From Paracoccus sp. DMF-8 (GTDB lineage Bacteria > Pseudomonadota > Alphaproteobacteria > Rhodobacterales > Rhodobacteraceae), in NCBI RefSeq assembly GCF_029309835.1, contig NZ_JARJHL010000017.1, forward strand, positions 1 to 64,000: a stretch of 64,000 nucleotides of DNA, written 5' to 3'. Under the pieces are notes generated by a model, which saw nothing but the letters and a program-made list of their open reading frames with translations, was not told where the DNA came from and searched no databases. Both the position numbers and the translations under genes were made by a program. Below, in pieces: positions 9,783 to 19,523 of this stretch (position 1 is its first letter; each line of letters opens with the position of its first letter).

Positions 9783-10970
9783 TTGACCGATTTCGCCAGA
9801 ACCCGCGCAGCATTCCATCTGCCTGCGGGAGTGACCTATCTGGACGGCAACTCGCTTGGGCCGATGCCGCTGGCCGCCGCCGCGCGCGTCCAGCGGATGA
9901 TGGCGGCGGAATGGGGCGACATGCTGATCGGCGGCTGGAACGGCGCGGGCTGGTATGACCAGCCGCGCCGCACCGGCGACCGCATCGCGCGGCTGATCGG
10001 CGCCGGAGCGGGAGAGGTCGTGATGGGCGACACCCTGTCGATCAAGGTGTTTCAGGCGCTGTCGGCGGCGCTGGCCCTGCGCCCCGGCCGCCGCGTGATC
10101 CTGACCGACAGCGGCAATTTCCCGTCGGATATCTATGTCGCGCAGGGGCTGGGGGACGCGCTGGATGCGCAGGTCCGGGTGGTCGAGCCCCTGGCGCTGG
10201 CCGGGGCATTGACCGATGACGTCGCCGTCCTGATGGTGACAGAGGTCGATTACCGCAGCGGATACCGCCACGACATGGCCGAACTGACCCGCCGCGCCCA
10301 TGCCGCAGGCGCGCTGACGATCTGGGATCTGGCCCATTCGGCGGGGGCTGTCGATACCGATGTGACGGCGGCCGGGGCCGATTTCGCGGTCGGCTGCACC
10401 TATAAATACCTGAACGGCGGGCCGGGCGCGCCTGCCTTTATCCGGGTCGCGCCGCATCTGGCCGATCAGGCCCGCCCGATCCTGCAGGGCTGGATGGGGC
10501 ATCGCCTGCCCTTTGCCTTTGAACAGGATTATCACGCCGCGCCGGGGATCGAGCGGATGCGCGTCGGCACCCCGCCGATCCTTGCGCTGGCCGCACTGGA
10601 TGCGGCGCTGGATATCTGGGACGAGGTGGATATGGCTGCGCTGCGCGCCCGCTCGATCGAGCTGACCGGCGCCTTTATCGGTGCCGTCGAAAGCGCCTGT
10701 CCGGGGCTGGAACTGGTCACCCCGCGCGACCCCGCCCGGCGCGGCAGCCAGGTCAGCTTTCGCCATCCGCAGGCCTATGCCGTGATGCAGGCGCTGATCG
10801 CGCAGGGGGTGATCGGCGATTTTCGCGCGCCCGATGTGCTGCGCTTTGGATTTGCGCCGCTTTACAACACGCTGGACGATGTTCATCGCGCGGCGCAGGT
10901 GCTGGGCCAGATCCTTGCAGGCAAAAGCTGGGACCGCCCCGCTTTTCATGCCCGCGCACAGGTGACGTGA
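9783..10970 (+). CDS. kynU: Kynureninase
   Basis: This PLP enzyme cleaves L-kynurenine to anthranilate and alanine in tryptophan breakdown. Family signatures are LDGNSLGPMP near the N-terminus, WDLAHSAGAVD (Asp that contacts PLP), CTYKYLNGGPGAP (the Lys that binds PLP) and RMRVGTPPILAL. I prefer the TTG at 9783, which has GGGGA seven nt upstream and gives 395 residues, near the family length; ATG at 9750 or 9753 would add eleven or ten residues but lacks a clear ribosome site. No other kynurenine-pathway gene is visible nearby. A 37-codon ORF (10975-11088) follows and touches the next start, but I cannot support it as a gene. Confidence 0.93.
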   Translation: MTDFARTRAAFHLPAGVTYLDGNSLGPMPLAAAARVQRMMAAEWGDMLIGGWNGAGWYDQPRRTGDRIARLIGAGAGEVVMGDTLSIKVFQALSAALALRPGRRVILTDSGNFPSDIYVAQGLGDALDAQVRVVEPLALAGALTDDVAVLMVTEVDYRSGYRHDMAELTRRAHAAGALTIWDLAHSAGAVDTDVTAAGADFAVGCTYKYLNGGPGAPAFIRVAPHLADQARPILQGWMGHRLPFAFEQDYHAAPGIERMRVGTPPILALAALDAALDIWDEVDMAALRARSIELTGAFIGAVESACPGLELVTPRDPARRGSQVSFRHPQAYAVMQALIAQGVIGDFRAPDVLRFGFAPLYNTLDDVHRAAQVLGQILAGKSWDRPAFHARAQVT

Positions 10971-11087
10971 CATCATGCTGCCCCGCAACCATATCGGCGC
11001 CCTGACATCCACCGCACGGCCCTCGATCCGGACATCCGTCGGCACCCTTCCCATGGTCCCGATGCCTTTGCGAAAGGGGGCCGACTG

Positions 11088-12242
11088 ATGCCGCCCCACC
11101 CGGCCCACTCACAACCGGCCCGTCTTGTCCTGATCGCGCTTTGCGCGCTGGCCCCGGCGCTGGCGCTGCCTCCGACCCCGGCACGGGCCGATGCCCCCTT
11201 GATGGTCGAGGTGGTCGAGGTCAGGGAAGCGCCCCTGACCTTTGACACCACGCTGGCCGGGTCCATCGCGGCACGCGACAGCGTGAACATCGGCTTTCGT
11301 CAGGGGGGCCGCATCACCGAGGTCATGGTCAGCGAAGGCGACCGCGTCCGCGACGGGCAGGCTCTGGCCCGCACCGATCCGACCCAGCAACAGCAGGGCC
11401 TGCGCGTGGCCGAAGCGGCGCTGGCCTCGGCCACGGCGACGCATGAACAGACCCGACTGGCCCATGAACGCGCGCAGGCGATGCTGCAACACGGCGTCGG
11501 CACCCGCGCCGCGCTGGACAATGCCGCGCAGGCGCTGTCGGCAGCGCAAAGCGCGCTGGCCCAGGCCTGCACCGCACTGGATCAGGCCCGCCGCGCGCTG
11601 GACGATACGGTGATGCGCGCCCCGACCGACGCGCTGGTGACCGGCCGCAGCGCCGAACCGGGCCAGATCGTCGCGGCCGCGCAGGCGGTGATCTCGCTGG
11701 CCGATGCCGGCGGGCTGGAGGCGGTCTTCGACACGCCCGACATGCCCGCGCTGGATCGGGCGATTGGCGTTCCCGTCTCGATTCAGGGGATGGATGGCAA
11801 TGTCCCCGCGATGCATGCCACCATCCGCGAGATTTCCCCGATGGTCGACCCCCAGACCGGCGCAATCACCATCCGCGCCTATATCGACGCCCCGCCCGGA
11901 GATATCTTTCTGCTGGGCGCGGCGGTGCGCGGCACCGTGCAGTTCCCGGCCGGAATCGGGATCGAGGTGCCACGCACCGCGCTGACCGCGACCGGCGATC
12001 AGCCCGCCGTCTGGCTGGTGGACGATCAGAACCGGGTGCAGCTTGCCCCGGTTGCCATCGAACGCTTCACCACCGAATCCGTGGTGCTTCTGGCCGGGGT
12101 TTCGCCCGGCGACCGCGTCGTCGGCGCAGGGTCGCAACTGCTGTATCCGGGCCGCAGGATCAGCCCCGCCCCGATGATGGCCGCCCCTGATGCAGAGCTA
12201 TCCGATACAACCGCCCCACCCGTGGCAGAGGGGTCGGAATGA
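11088..12242 (+). CDS. RND efflux periplasmic adaptor (membrane fusion protein), first of two
   Basis: The 384-residue protein has an N-terminal signal sequence (LVLIALCALAPALALPPTPARA), a barrel-sandwich half motif (GFRQGGRITEVMVSEGD), a long alpha-helical hairpin (about 95-175, Ala/Gln-rich), the returning lipoyl half (DDTVMRAPTDALVTG) and beta-barrel and membrane-proximal domains. These are the HlyD/AcrA-type parts that bridge an RND pump to an outer-membrane channel. The start ATG overlaps the stop of a short unsupported ORF (TGATG). Its TGA overlaps the ATG of a second adaptor, so both are made together. No lipobox Cys is obvious. Confidence 0.92.
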   Translation: MPPHPAHSQPARLVLIALCALAPALALPPTPARADAPLMVEVVEVREAPLTFDTTLAGSIAARDSVNIGFRQGGRITEVMVSEGDRVRDGQALARTDPTQQQQGLRVAEAALASATATHEQTRLAHERAQAMLQHGVGTRAALDNAAQALSAAQSALAQACTALDQARRALDDTVMRAPTDALVTGRSAEPGQIVAAAQAVISLADAGGLEAVFDTPDMPALDRAIGVPVSIQGMDGNVPAMHATIREISPMVDPQTGAITIRAYIDAPPGDIFLLGAAVRGTVQFPAGIGIEVPRTALTATGDQPAVWLVDDQNRVQLAPVAIERFTTESVVLLAGVSPGDRVVGAGSQLLYPGRRISPAPMMAAPDAELSDTTAPPVAEGSE

Positions 12243-13348
12243 AGCGGATCGCCCCAATCCTTGCTGCCGCCCTTGCCGCCCTGCTGCTGGCCGGCCCCGC
12301 CACGGCCTTCAGCCTGCCACGGCCGAAAAAGCCGGTCGAAGAACAGCCGGCGCCCCCGCGCCCGGTCGTCACCGAAATCGTCGATGGCCGCCTGATCTCT
12401 GCCCGCGCCATCCCCGGCGTCATCGCCGCAGAGGTCGAGGTTGTCTTGGGATTCCAGACCCTTGGCCGCGTCATCGAAAGGAATTTCGATGTCGGCGATG
12501 TCGTCCGCAAAGGTGATGTTCTGGCCGCGATCGACCCCGATGATCTGCAGGGCAATGTCGTCGCCGCCGAGGCCGCGGTCGAGGCATCCTCGGTCCGGTT
12601 GCAGACCGCTGCCGCCAATGCCGAACGCACGCGGGAACTGGCGCGGCGCAACGTCGCCTCGACCGCGCAACTGGAACAGGACGAAAACGCGCTGGCCGCA
12701 GCGGCGGCGGCCTATAGTCAGGCGCAATCCGAACTGATCCGCGCCCGCGATGCCGAAGGCTTCGCGACCATGACGGCGCCCTTCGACGGCATCATCAGCG
12801 CAGTTTTCGTCAATGCGGGGGCAGTGGTCAGCGCGGGCCAGCCGGTCATGCAGCTTTCCGCGCGCAATGAGCTGGAGGCCGTGATCGACCTGCCCGAAAG
12901 CGCGCTGGCCGATGTCCGCCCCGGCGACGGGTTTCAGGTCTGGTCCAGCGATATCGCGCCCCCCGAATTCATCGCCGCATCCGTCCGCCTGACCGAGCCG
13001 CTGGCCGATGCCGCGACCCGCACCCGCCGCGTCCACCTGTCGCTGGCGGACAAGGGCAATTTCCGGCTTGGCACGCTGATTCTGGCGCGCCCGGCCAGCG
13101 ACGGCGCCCAGACCATCACCGTGCCGGTGACCGCGCTGCGCATGCAGGACGATCAGCCCCATGTCTGGCTGGTCGGCACGGAAAACGGCCAGCGCGCCGT
13201 GACGCTGCGCCCCGTCACCACCGCCGGGCCAGTGCTGTCCGGCCGCATCGCCGTGCCCGAAGGGCTGGCACTGGGCGATGAAATCGTCACGCGCGGCGTC
13301 AACTCCCTGACCCCCGGCCAGGCTGTCGGAGCAAGCGTGACCCCATGA
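12239..13348 (+). CDS. RND efflux periplasmic adaptor, second of two
   Basis: The 369-residue protein has a signal peptide (APILAAALAALLLAGPATAFS), then the barrel-sandwich (LGFQTLGRVIERNFDVGD), a helical hairpin (about 95-165) and the second lipoyl half (ATMTAPFDGIISAVF). It differs clearly in sequence from the preceding adaptor, so it is not a recent tandem copy. It overlaps both neighbours by ATGA. Two unlike adaptors with one pump is the layout of TriABC in Pseudomonas aeruginosa, where both adaptors are needed. No outer-membrane factor gene follows, so a channel encoded elsewhere must be used. Confidence 0.92.
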   Translation: MKRIAPILAAALAALLLAGPATAFSLPRPKKPVEEQPAPPRPVVTEIVDGRLISARAIPGVIAAEVEVVLGFQTLGRVIERNFDVGDVVRKGDVLAAIDPDDLQGNVVAAEAAVEASSVRLQTAAANAERTRELARRNVASTAQLEQDENALAAAAAAYSQAQSELIRARDAEGFATMTAPFDGIISAVFVNAGAVVSAGQPVMQLSARNELEAVIDLPESALADVRPGDGFQVWSSDIAPPEFIAASVRLTEPLADAATRTRRVHLSLADKGNFRLGTLILARPASDGAQTITVPVTALRMQDDQPHVWLVGTENGQRAVTLRPVTTAGPVLSGRIAVPEGLALGDEIVTRGVNSLTPGQAVGASVTP

Positions 13349-16300
13349 CCAACCGCAGCTTCAACCTTTCGGACTGGGCCCTGCACCACCGTTCGCTGGT
13401 CTGGTTCCTGCTGATCCTGTCGATGGTGATCGGCGCGCTCAGCTATACCCGCCTTGGCCGCGAGGAGGATCCGAATTTCACCATCAAGGTCATGGTCGTC
13501 TCTGCCTCTCTGCCCGGCGCGACCATCGAGGATACGCTGGATCAGGTCACCAAGCGGATCGAGACCAAGCTGGAACAGCTGGAAGGGCTGGATTTCACCC
13601 GCTCGGTCACCATGCCGGGGACCTCGATCGTCTATATCCAGCTGAAATCGACGGTGCGCGGCGATGCGGTGCCCGATTCATGGACCCGCGTCCGCCATAT
13701 GATGTCGGATATTTCCAGCGAATTTCCGCAGGAATTTCAGGGATTTCAGTTCAACGACGATTTCGGCGACGTCTTTGGCAATATCTATGCCTTCAGCACC
13801 GACGGCTTTTCCAAGCGCGAGCTGCATGACCGGGTCGAGGATATCCGCAAACGCGTTCAGGCCCTGCCCGACACGGGCCGGACCGAGCTTCTGGGCACGC
13901 AGGACGAAAACATCTATCTGGAGTTTTCCAGCACGCGGCTGGCCTCGCTTGGGCTGAATCAGGAACAGGTGGTGCAATCGCTGGCCGCGCAGAACGCCAT
14001 CACCCCGTCGGGCGTGATTCAGGCCGAGGACGAACGCGTGCTGGTCCGCGTCAACGGCCAGTTCGACGGCGAGGACGCGATTGCCGCCGTCAACCTGCGC
14101 GTCGGCGACCGTTTCTTCAACCTCTCCGATGTGGCGCGGGTCCAGCGCGGCTATACCGACCCGCCTTCGACCCTGTTCCGCTACAACGGGCAAGAGGCCA
14201 TCGGCCTGCAGATCGGCATGGCGGATGGCGGCAATATCCTGGAATTCGGCAAGCAGATCGACGCGCTGATGTCCCGCGTGGCGCAGGATCTGCCCATCGG
14301 CATCTCGATGTTCAAATTCGCCGACCAGCCCGAGATCGTCCGCCATGCCGTCGGCCATTTCGTCCGGGCCCTGACCGAGGCGGTGGTCATCGTCCTGGTC
14401 GTCAGCTTCATCAGCCTGGGGCTGCGGGCGGAGCTGGTGGTGACGCTGACCATTCCGCTGGTGCTGGCGATCACCTTTGCGATCATGGATTACTACGGGA
14501 TCACGTTGCAGCGGGTCTCGCTCGGGGCGCTGATCATCGCGCTCGGGCTGCTGGTCGACGATGCGATGATCGCCATCGAGACAATGATCACGCGGCTGGA
14601 ACAGGGCGACGATCTGGGCCGCGCCGCCAGCTATGCCTGGACCTCGATCGCCTTTCCGATGCTGACCGGGACGCTGGTCACGGTCGCGGGCTTCATCCCC
14701 ATCGGGCTGAATTCGTCGATGGCGGGCGAATTCACCTTTTCGCTGTTCGTCGTGATCGCCGTGTCGCTGCTGGTCAGCTGGATCGTCGCGGTGCTGTTCA
14801 CGCCGATCCTGGGCCTGACCTTCCTGTCGCCGAAAATGGCCCAACACGACAGCAGCCCCGGCATGTTGCGGCGCGGCTTTCGCCGGCTGCTGCTGGCTGC
14901 GATGCGGGCGAAATGGCTGACCATCGGGGTCACGCTGGCGCTGTTTCTGGTTTCGGTTCTGGGCATGCGCCTTGTCGAGCAGCAGTTTTTCCCCAGTTCC
15001 GACCGGACCGAGCTGCTGGTCGACATCACCGAACGCGCCAATGCCTCGATCACCAAGACGCGTTCCGACATGGACCGGATCGAGGCATATCTGGCCGAAA
15101 ACGACGAAGCCGTATTCTGGACATCCTATGTCGGTCGCGGCGCCCCGCGTTTCGTTCTGGCGCTGGATATCCTGACGCCGGGACCGCAGACCGGGCAGAT
15201 CCTGATCCAGACCCCCGATATCGCCGCCCGCAACCGGCTGCGCGACAAGATTCAGGATTTTGCGCGTGAAAACCTTGTCGGCACGGATATCTACATCAAG
15301 AACCTCGAAGTCGGGCCGCCGGTCGGCAAGCCCGTCCAATACCGCGTCAGCGCCAGTTCGATCGAGGACGCCCGCGATTCCGCCCGCGAACTGGCCGCCG
15401 TGCTGGCGCAGGAACCGCGTCTGCGCGACATCACGATGGACTGGAACGAACCGGCGCGCGTCGTGCGGCTGATGGTCAATCAGGACAAGGCGCGTCAACT
15501 GGGGATCTCGAACAACGATATTTCTTCCTCGCTCGGTTCGATGCTGTCGGGGCGGATCATCACGCAGGTTCGCGACGACACCTATCTGATCAATGTCGTG
15601 GCGCGCGGCGACGAGGCCGACCGCCACTGGCTGGAGCCGTTGCGCAACCTGCAGATGTCGACGCTGTCGGGAACGCCGATCCCGCTGGCCTCGCTGGCGA
15701 CGCTGGAATATGGCACCGAACATCCGCTGATCATGCAGCGCGACGGCCGCCCGACGGTGACGGTCATGGCCGCCATCGCGACCGCCGACCAGCCCGCCAC
15801 GCTGGTTGCCGCGCTGGCCGATCAGATCGCGCAGTTCGAACAGAGCCTGCCCCCCGATGTCGATGTCACCCTGGGCGGCACGGTCGAGAACTCTGCAGAA
15901 AGCCAGGAACCGATCGCCGCCGTCGTGCCCTTCATGCTGCTGATCATCGCGCTGCTGGTGATGATCCAGATGCAGGGTTTCCGGCTGATGCTGATCGTCT
16001 TTGCCGCGGCCCCCCTTGGCCTGATCGGCGTCGTCGGCGTGTTGCTGACCTTCGGCGTGCCCATGGGTTTCGTCGCCATCCTGGGGGTGCTTGCGCTGAT
16101 CGGCATCCTGATCCGCAACTCGGTCATTCTGGTCCACGAGGTCGAGGTTCTGCGCGAAACCGGCCATTCGGCATGGCGCGCGGTCTATCTGGCCTCGGAC
16201 AGCCGGGCGCGGCCGATCCTGCTGACGGCGGCGGCGGCATCGCTGGCGCTGATCCCGATTTCGCGACAGGTGTTCTGGGGACCGATGGCCTATGCGATGA

Positions 16301-16461
16301 TGGGCGGGATAATCGCGGGAACGGTGATCACGCTGGTCTTTGTCCCGGCGCTGTATTGCGCGGTCTTTGCCATCAAGCCCGAGGATGAGGATGGCGCGCC
16401 CGAACCAAAGCCCGGCGAACCAGAACCCGGCGACCCCAAGGCGGAACCGGCCCGATCCTGA
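13345..16461 (+). CDS. RND efflux transporter permease (AcrB/MexB superfamily)
   Basis: The 1038-residue inner-membrane pump has the standard RND length with twelve helices: TM1 near residues 15-35, a large periplasmic loop, TM2-6 (about 335-500), another helix near 525, a second loop and TM8-12 near the C-terminus. Helix-four acidic residues of the proton relay appear in ALGLLVDDAMIAIE. The start overlaps the second adaptor (ATGA). The C-terminal tail is Pro/Glu-rich. Substrate cannot be read from the sequence; TriC-like exporters handle biocides and detergents. The gene is intact and ends 21 nt before the convergent recQ. Confidence 0.94.
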   Translation: MTNRSFNLSDWALHHRSLVWFLLILSMVIGALSYTRLGREEDPNFTIKVMVVSASLPGATIEDTLDQVTKRIETKLEQLEGLDFTRSVTMPGTSIVYIQLKSTVRGDAVPDSWTRVRHMMSDISSEFPQEFQGFQFNDDFGDVFGNIYAFSTDGFSKRELHDRVEDIRKRVQALPDTGRTELLGTQDENIYLEFSSTRLASLGLNQEQVVQSLAAQNAITPSGVIQAEDERVLVRVNGQFDGEDAIAAVNLRVGDRFFNLSDVARVQRGYTDPPSTLFRYNGQEAIGLQIGMADGGNILEFGKQIDALMSRVAQDLPIGISMFKFADQPEIVRHAVGHFVRALTEAVVIVLVVSFISLGLRAELVVTLTIPLVLAITFAIMDYYGITLQRVSLGALIIALGLLVDDAMIAIETMITRLEQGDDLGRAASYAWTSIAFPMLTGTLVTVAGFIPIGLNSSMAGEFTFSLFVVIAVSLLVSWIVAVLFTPILGLTFLSPKMAQHDSSPGMLRRGFRRLLLAAMRAKWLTIGVTLALFLVSVLGMRLVEQQFFPSSDRTELLVDITERANASITKTRSDMDRIEAYLAENDEAVFWTSYVGRGAPRFVLALDILTPGPQTGQILIQTPDIAARNRLRDKIQDFARENLVGTDIYIKNLEVGPPVGKPVQYRVSASSIEDARDSARELAAVLAQEPRLRDITMDWNEPARVVRLMVNQDKARQLGISNNDISSSLGSMLSGRIITQVRDDTYLINVVARGDEADRHWLEPLRNLQMSTLSGTPIPLASLATLEYGTEHPLIMQRDGRPTVTVMAAIATADQPATLVAALADQIAQFEQSLPPDVDVTLGGTVENSAESQEPIAAVVPFMLLIIALLVMIQMQGFRLMLIVFAAAPLGLIGVVGVLLTFGVPMGFVAILGVLALIGILIRNSVILVHEVEVLRETGHSAWRAVYLASDSRARPILLTAAAASLALIPISRQVFWGPMAYAMMGGIIAGTVITLVFVPALYCAVFAIKPEDEDGAPEPKPGEPEPGDPKAEPARS

Positions 16462-16482
16462 AACGGCCATGACCGCAAGGAT

Positions 16483-18509
16483 TCAGGAAAATTCCGCGAT
16501 CTCGCGGCGGAAGGCATCGCCGAATCGGTCCAGCCGGGGCGCGTCCAGATAGCGGCTCAGGTCGCGGGGCCGGTCCTCGGCGATGCGGCGCAGGGTCGAT
16601 GCGTTGACGGACAGGGGCTTGCCCGTCCCGTCCTGCCCCCGCAGCAGGCGGCCCTGCACCTCGGCCAGACGGTCGAACAGCGCGCCCGAGGGGCTGCCCG
16701 CCAGCGCCCGCCGCGCCGGGTGCATCTGCGCGACCTCGCCCGCGATCACGCTCAGGAATTCCCTGCCATAGCTTTGCAGCTTTTTCGCGCCGACACCGCT
16801 GACCCGCGCCATGTCGTCCAGCGTTTCGGGGCGCAGGTTGACCATCTCGATCAGGGTGCGGTCGGGAAAGATGACATAGGCGGGCACGCGCTGCGCCTCG
16901 GCCAGTTCGCGGCGTTTGGATTTCAGGGCGGCCAGCAGGGGCGCGTCTTCCTCGGAGACCATCTCGCGCACGACGGGCGCGGTGCGCGCGGTCTGGACCA
17001 GATCGCGGCGCAGGGTGACGCGGGTTTCGCCGCGCAGCACGGGATGGGCGTGTTCGGTGATGACCAGCCCGCCATGCCGCGCCGGATCGGGGCGGATATA
17101 GTCGCGGCCCAGCATCTGCCGGATCACCGCCTGCCAGTGGTTGCGCGAAATGTCGCGTCCGCAGCCAAAGGTCGGCAGATGGTCATGGCCGCGCGCCCTG
17201 ACCTTGTCCGTGGCATTGCCGACCAGCACGTCGATGATATGGCCCGCGCCATAGGACTGGCCGGTGCGCAGGATCGCGGACAGCGCCTTTTGCACGGGTT
17301 CGGTGCCGTCGAACGTGACTGGCGGGTTGTCGCAGATCGCGCAATTGCCGCAGGGTTCGGCGGTTTCGCCGAAATAGCCCAGCAGATACTGGCGCAGGCA
17401 GGTCGCCGATTCGGCCAGCCCCAGCAGGGCATTCAGCCGCGCGTGATCGGCCATCTTGCGCTCGGCCGGGGCCAGCCCTTCGTCGATCTGGGTGCGGCGC
17501 AGGCGGATATCGTCCTGCCCGAACAGGGTCATGGTTTCCGCAGGCGCGCCGTCGCGACCGGCCCGGCCGATTTCCTGATAATAGGATTCGATGGATTTCG
17601 GCAGATCGGCATGGGCGACCCAACGGATATCGGGCTTGTCGATGCCCATGCCAAAGGCCACGGTCGCGGTGACGATCAGCCCGTCTTCGCGCTGGAATTG
17701 CTGCTCGACCTGACGGCGCTGTTCGGCCTCCATCCCGCCGTGATAGGCGACGGCGTTGAGGCCCGCATCGTTCAGCGCGGCGGCAAGGGTTTCGGTTTTC
17801 GCGCGGGTGCCGCAATAGACGATGCCCGACTGGCCGCGCCGGGCGGCGGCATAATCCAGCACCTGCTTGCGCGGCCCGTCCTTGGGCTGAAAGGCCAGCC
17901 GGATATTCGGGCGGTCGAAGCCGCGCAGAAAGGTCTGGGGCTGGGTGCCCGCGAACAGGCGCTGGACGATTTCGCCCTGCGTCTCGGCATCCGCCGTCGC
18001 GGTGAATGCCGCCAGGGCACGGCCAGCGCGGCGCGCAATTCGCCGATGCGCAGGTAATCGGGCCGGAAATCATGGCCCCATTGGCTGACGCAATGCGCCT
18101 CGTCCACGGCGATGGCGGTGACGCCCGCGCGTTTCAGCATCGGCAGCGTCCCGCCCGAGGCAAGCCGTTCCGGCGCCATATACAGCAGTTTCAGATCGCC
18201 CGCGCGCAGGGCGTCGTAAACCTGCTGCGTTTCGTCCTCGGTGTTGCCGCTGGTCAGGGCGCCCGCCGCGACGCCCGCCTCGCGCAGCGCGCGAACCTGA
18301 TCGCGGATCAGCGCGATCAGCGGCGAGATCACCACCGTCACGCCATCGCGCATCAGCGCGGGCAGTTGATAGCACAGGGATTTGCCCCCGCCCGTCGGCA
18401 TGATCGCCAGAACATCGCTGCCCCGCGCAACCGCGTCGACGATTTCCTCTTGCCCCGGACGGAAGGCGTCAAAGCCAAAGACCTGCCGCAGCAGCGGCGC
18501 CGCGGACAT
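16483..18509 (-). pseudogene. recQ: ATP-dependent DNA helicase RecQ, one frameshift
   Basis: RecQ unwinds DNA in recombination repair. Motif I (MPTGGGKSLCYQ), motif II DEAH (AVDEAHCVSQWGHDFR), a zinc-binding Cys cluster (CLRQYLLGYF...CGNCAICD) and the HRDC domain (about 16480-16800) are all visible. The frame breaks near 18020: VPWRHSPRR in one frame continues as LAAFTATADAETQGEIV in another, as if one C of a CCCC run were missing. The total of 2027 nt is one short of 676 codons, which agrees with a single deletion. The ATG at 18507-18509 lies one base after the yggT stop. Confidence 0.9.
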
Positions 18510-18510
18510 T

Positions 18511-18801
18511 TCAATAGCCGAAGGCAGCCGCGTTGTTGATCAAGAGCCGCTGCAGGATGATGATGATGACAAAGACGACCAGCGGCGCCAGATCCAGCCC
18601 CCCGGTATTGGGCAGCATGTTGCGCACCGGCGCATAGATCGGTTCCAGCAGGCGCGACAGGCCATTCCACAGCTGCCAGACCAGCGGCTGGCGCAGGTTC
18701 AGGACCTGAAAGTTGATCAGCCAGGACATGATGATATGCGCGATCATGACGAACCAGATGATGTTCAGGATCAGCATCAGGGCATCAAACAAAGTCTGCA
18801 T
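18511..18801 (-). CDS. YggT family membrane protein
   Basis: The 96-residue protein starts MQTLFDALMLILNIIW and has two long hydrophobic segments with the signature LRQPLVWQLWNGLSRLLEPIYAPVRNMLP. YggT proteins are small inner-membrane proteins linked to osmotic stress and, in some bacteria, to cell-division or envelope functions. The ATG at 18799-18801 has GAGGA five nt upstream, which is why I prefer it over the ATG at 18813. It is transcribed with recQ, which starts one base after its stop. Confidence 0.9.
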   Translation of the reverse strand: MQTLFDALMLILNIIWFVMIAHIIMSWLINFQVLNLRQPLVWQLWNGLSRLLEPIYAPVRNMLPNTGGLDLAPLVVFVIIIILQRLLINNAAAFGY

Positions 18802-18942
18802 TTCGGTCCTCATTGGCGCATCTCCTGTCTGGTATGTCACCACGCGGCCCGGCGCAACCCGAAGCTGCCGCGCCGTCGCGGTTGACCGCCCGCGCATGGC
18901 TGGCTAGCCGGGATGGCGCGCCCGATCGACAAGGACATCGCC

Positions 18943-19514
18943 ATGTATCCCATTCTGCGTTTCGCCACCGAAATCCTGCTGGCCCGCAAGGCAAGCCCGC
19001 TTGGCATGTTCGACGCCCATGTCTCGACCCACCGGTGCTGGCCACGGGATCTGGACCCACGGGTCGAACTGAACAACGGCCGCACCCTGACCCTGTATGA
19101 TCTGGGCCGCATCCCGATGGCGCTGCGCAACGGCACGGTGCGGCTGATGCGCGAAAACGGCTGGAACATCACCGTGGCGGGCAACAGCCTGCGCTATCGC
19201 CGCCGGGTCAAGGGGTTCCAGAAATTTACCATGGTGTCGCGGATGCTGGGCTGGGACCAGCGCTTTTTCTACGTCGACCAGTCGATCTGGAGCAGGGGGC
19301 GTGCTGCAACCAGATGCTGCTGCGGGGCGCGATCGCATCGCCCCAGGGCATCGTTCCGCCGGGGCAGTTGATGCAAAAGGCCGGGATGTCGCCCGACAGC
19401 CCCGAACTGCCCGATTGGGTCACCGCCTGGATCGCCGCCGACGCGCTGCGTCCCTGGCCGCCGGTGCTGCCGGAACTGGCCCCTGCGGACCGCACGCCCG
19501 ACCTGCCGCACTGA
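18943..19514 (+). pseudogene. Acyl-CoA thioesterase-like (hot-dog) protein, one frameshift
   Basis: The start ATG has AAGGA seven nt upstream. The N-terminal part (STHRCWPRDLDPRVELNNGRTLTLYDLGRIPMALRNG) matches the hot-dog-fold thioesterases common in Rhodobacteraceae. After YVDQSIWSRGRA (about 19300) the frame must shift to continue as CNQMLLRGAIASPQGIVPPGQL, as if one C were missing. The 572-nt length is one short of 191 codons, fitting a single lost base. The C-terminus DRTPDLPH ends ten nt from the convergent oxidoreductase. Substrate is unknown. Confidence 0.75.
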
Positions 19515-19523
19515 CCGCGCGGG

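Noticed and set aside
10975..11088. A 37-codon ORF between kynU and the first adaptor
   Set aside because: It touches the next start (TGATG) but has no ribosome site, no recognisable sequence, and high Pro/Arg/Thr content.
13678..16470. A 930-codon open frame opposite the RND permease
   Set aside because: Antisense shadow; low complexity (Asp/Arg/Gln-rich) and no domain, while the permease is clear.
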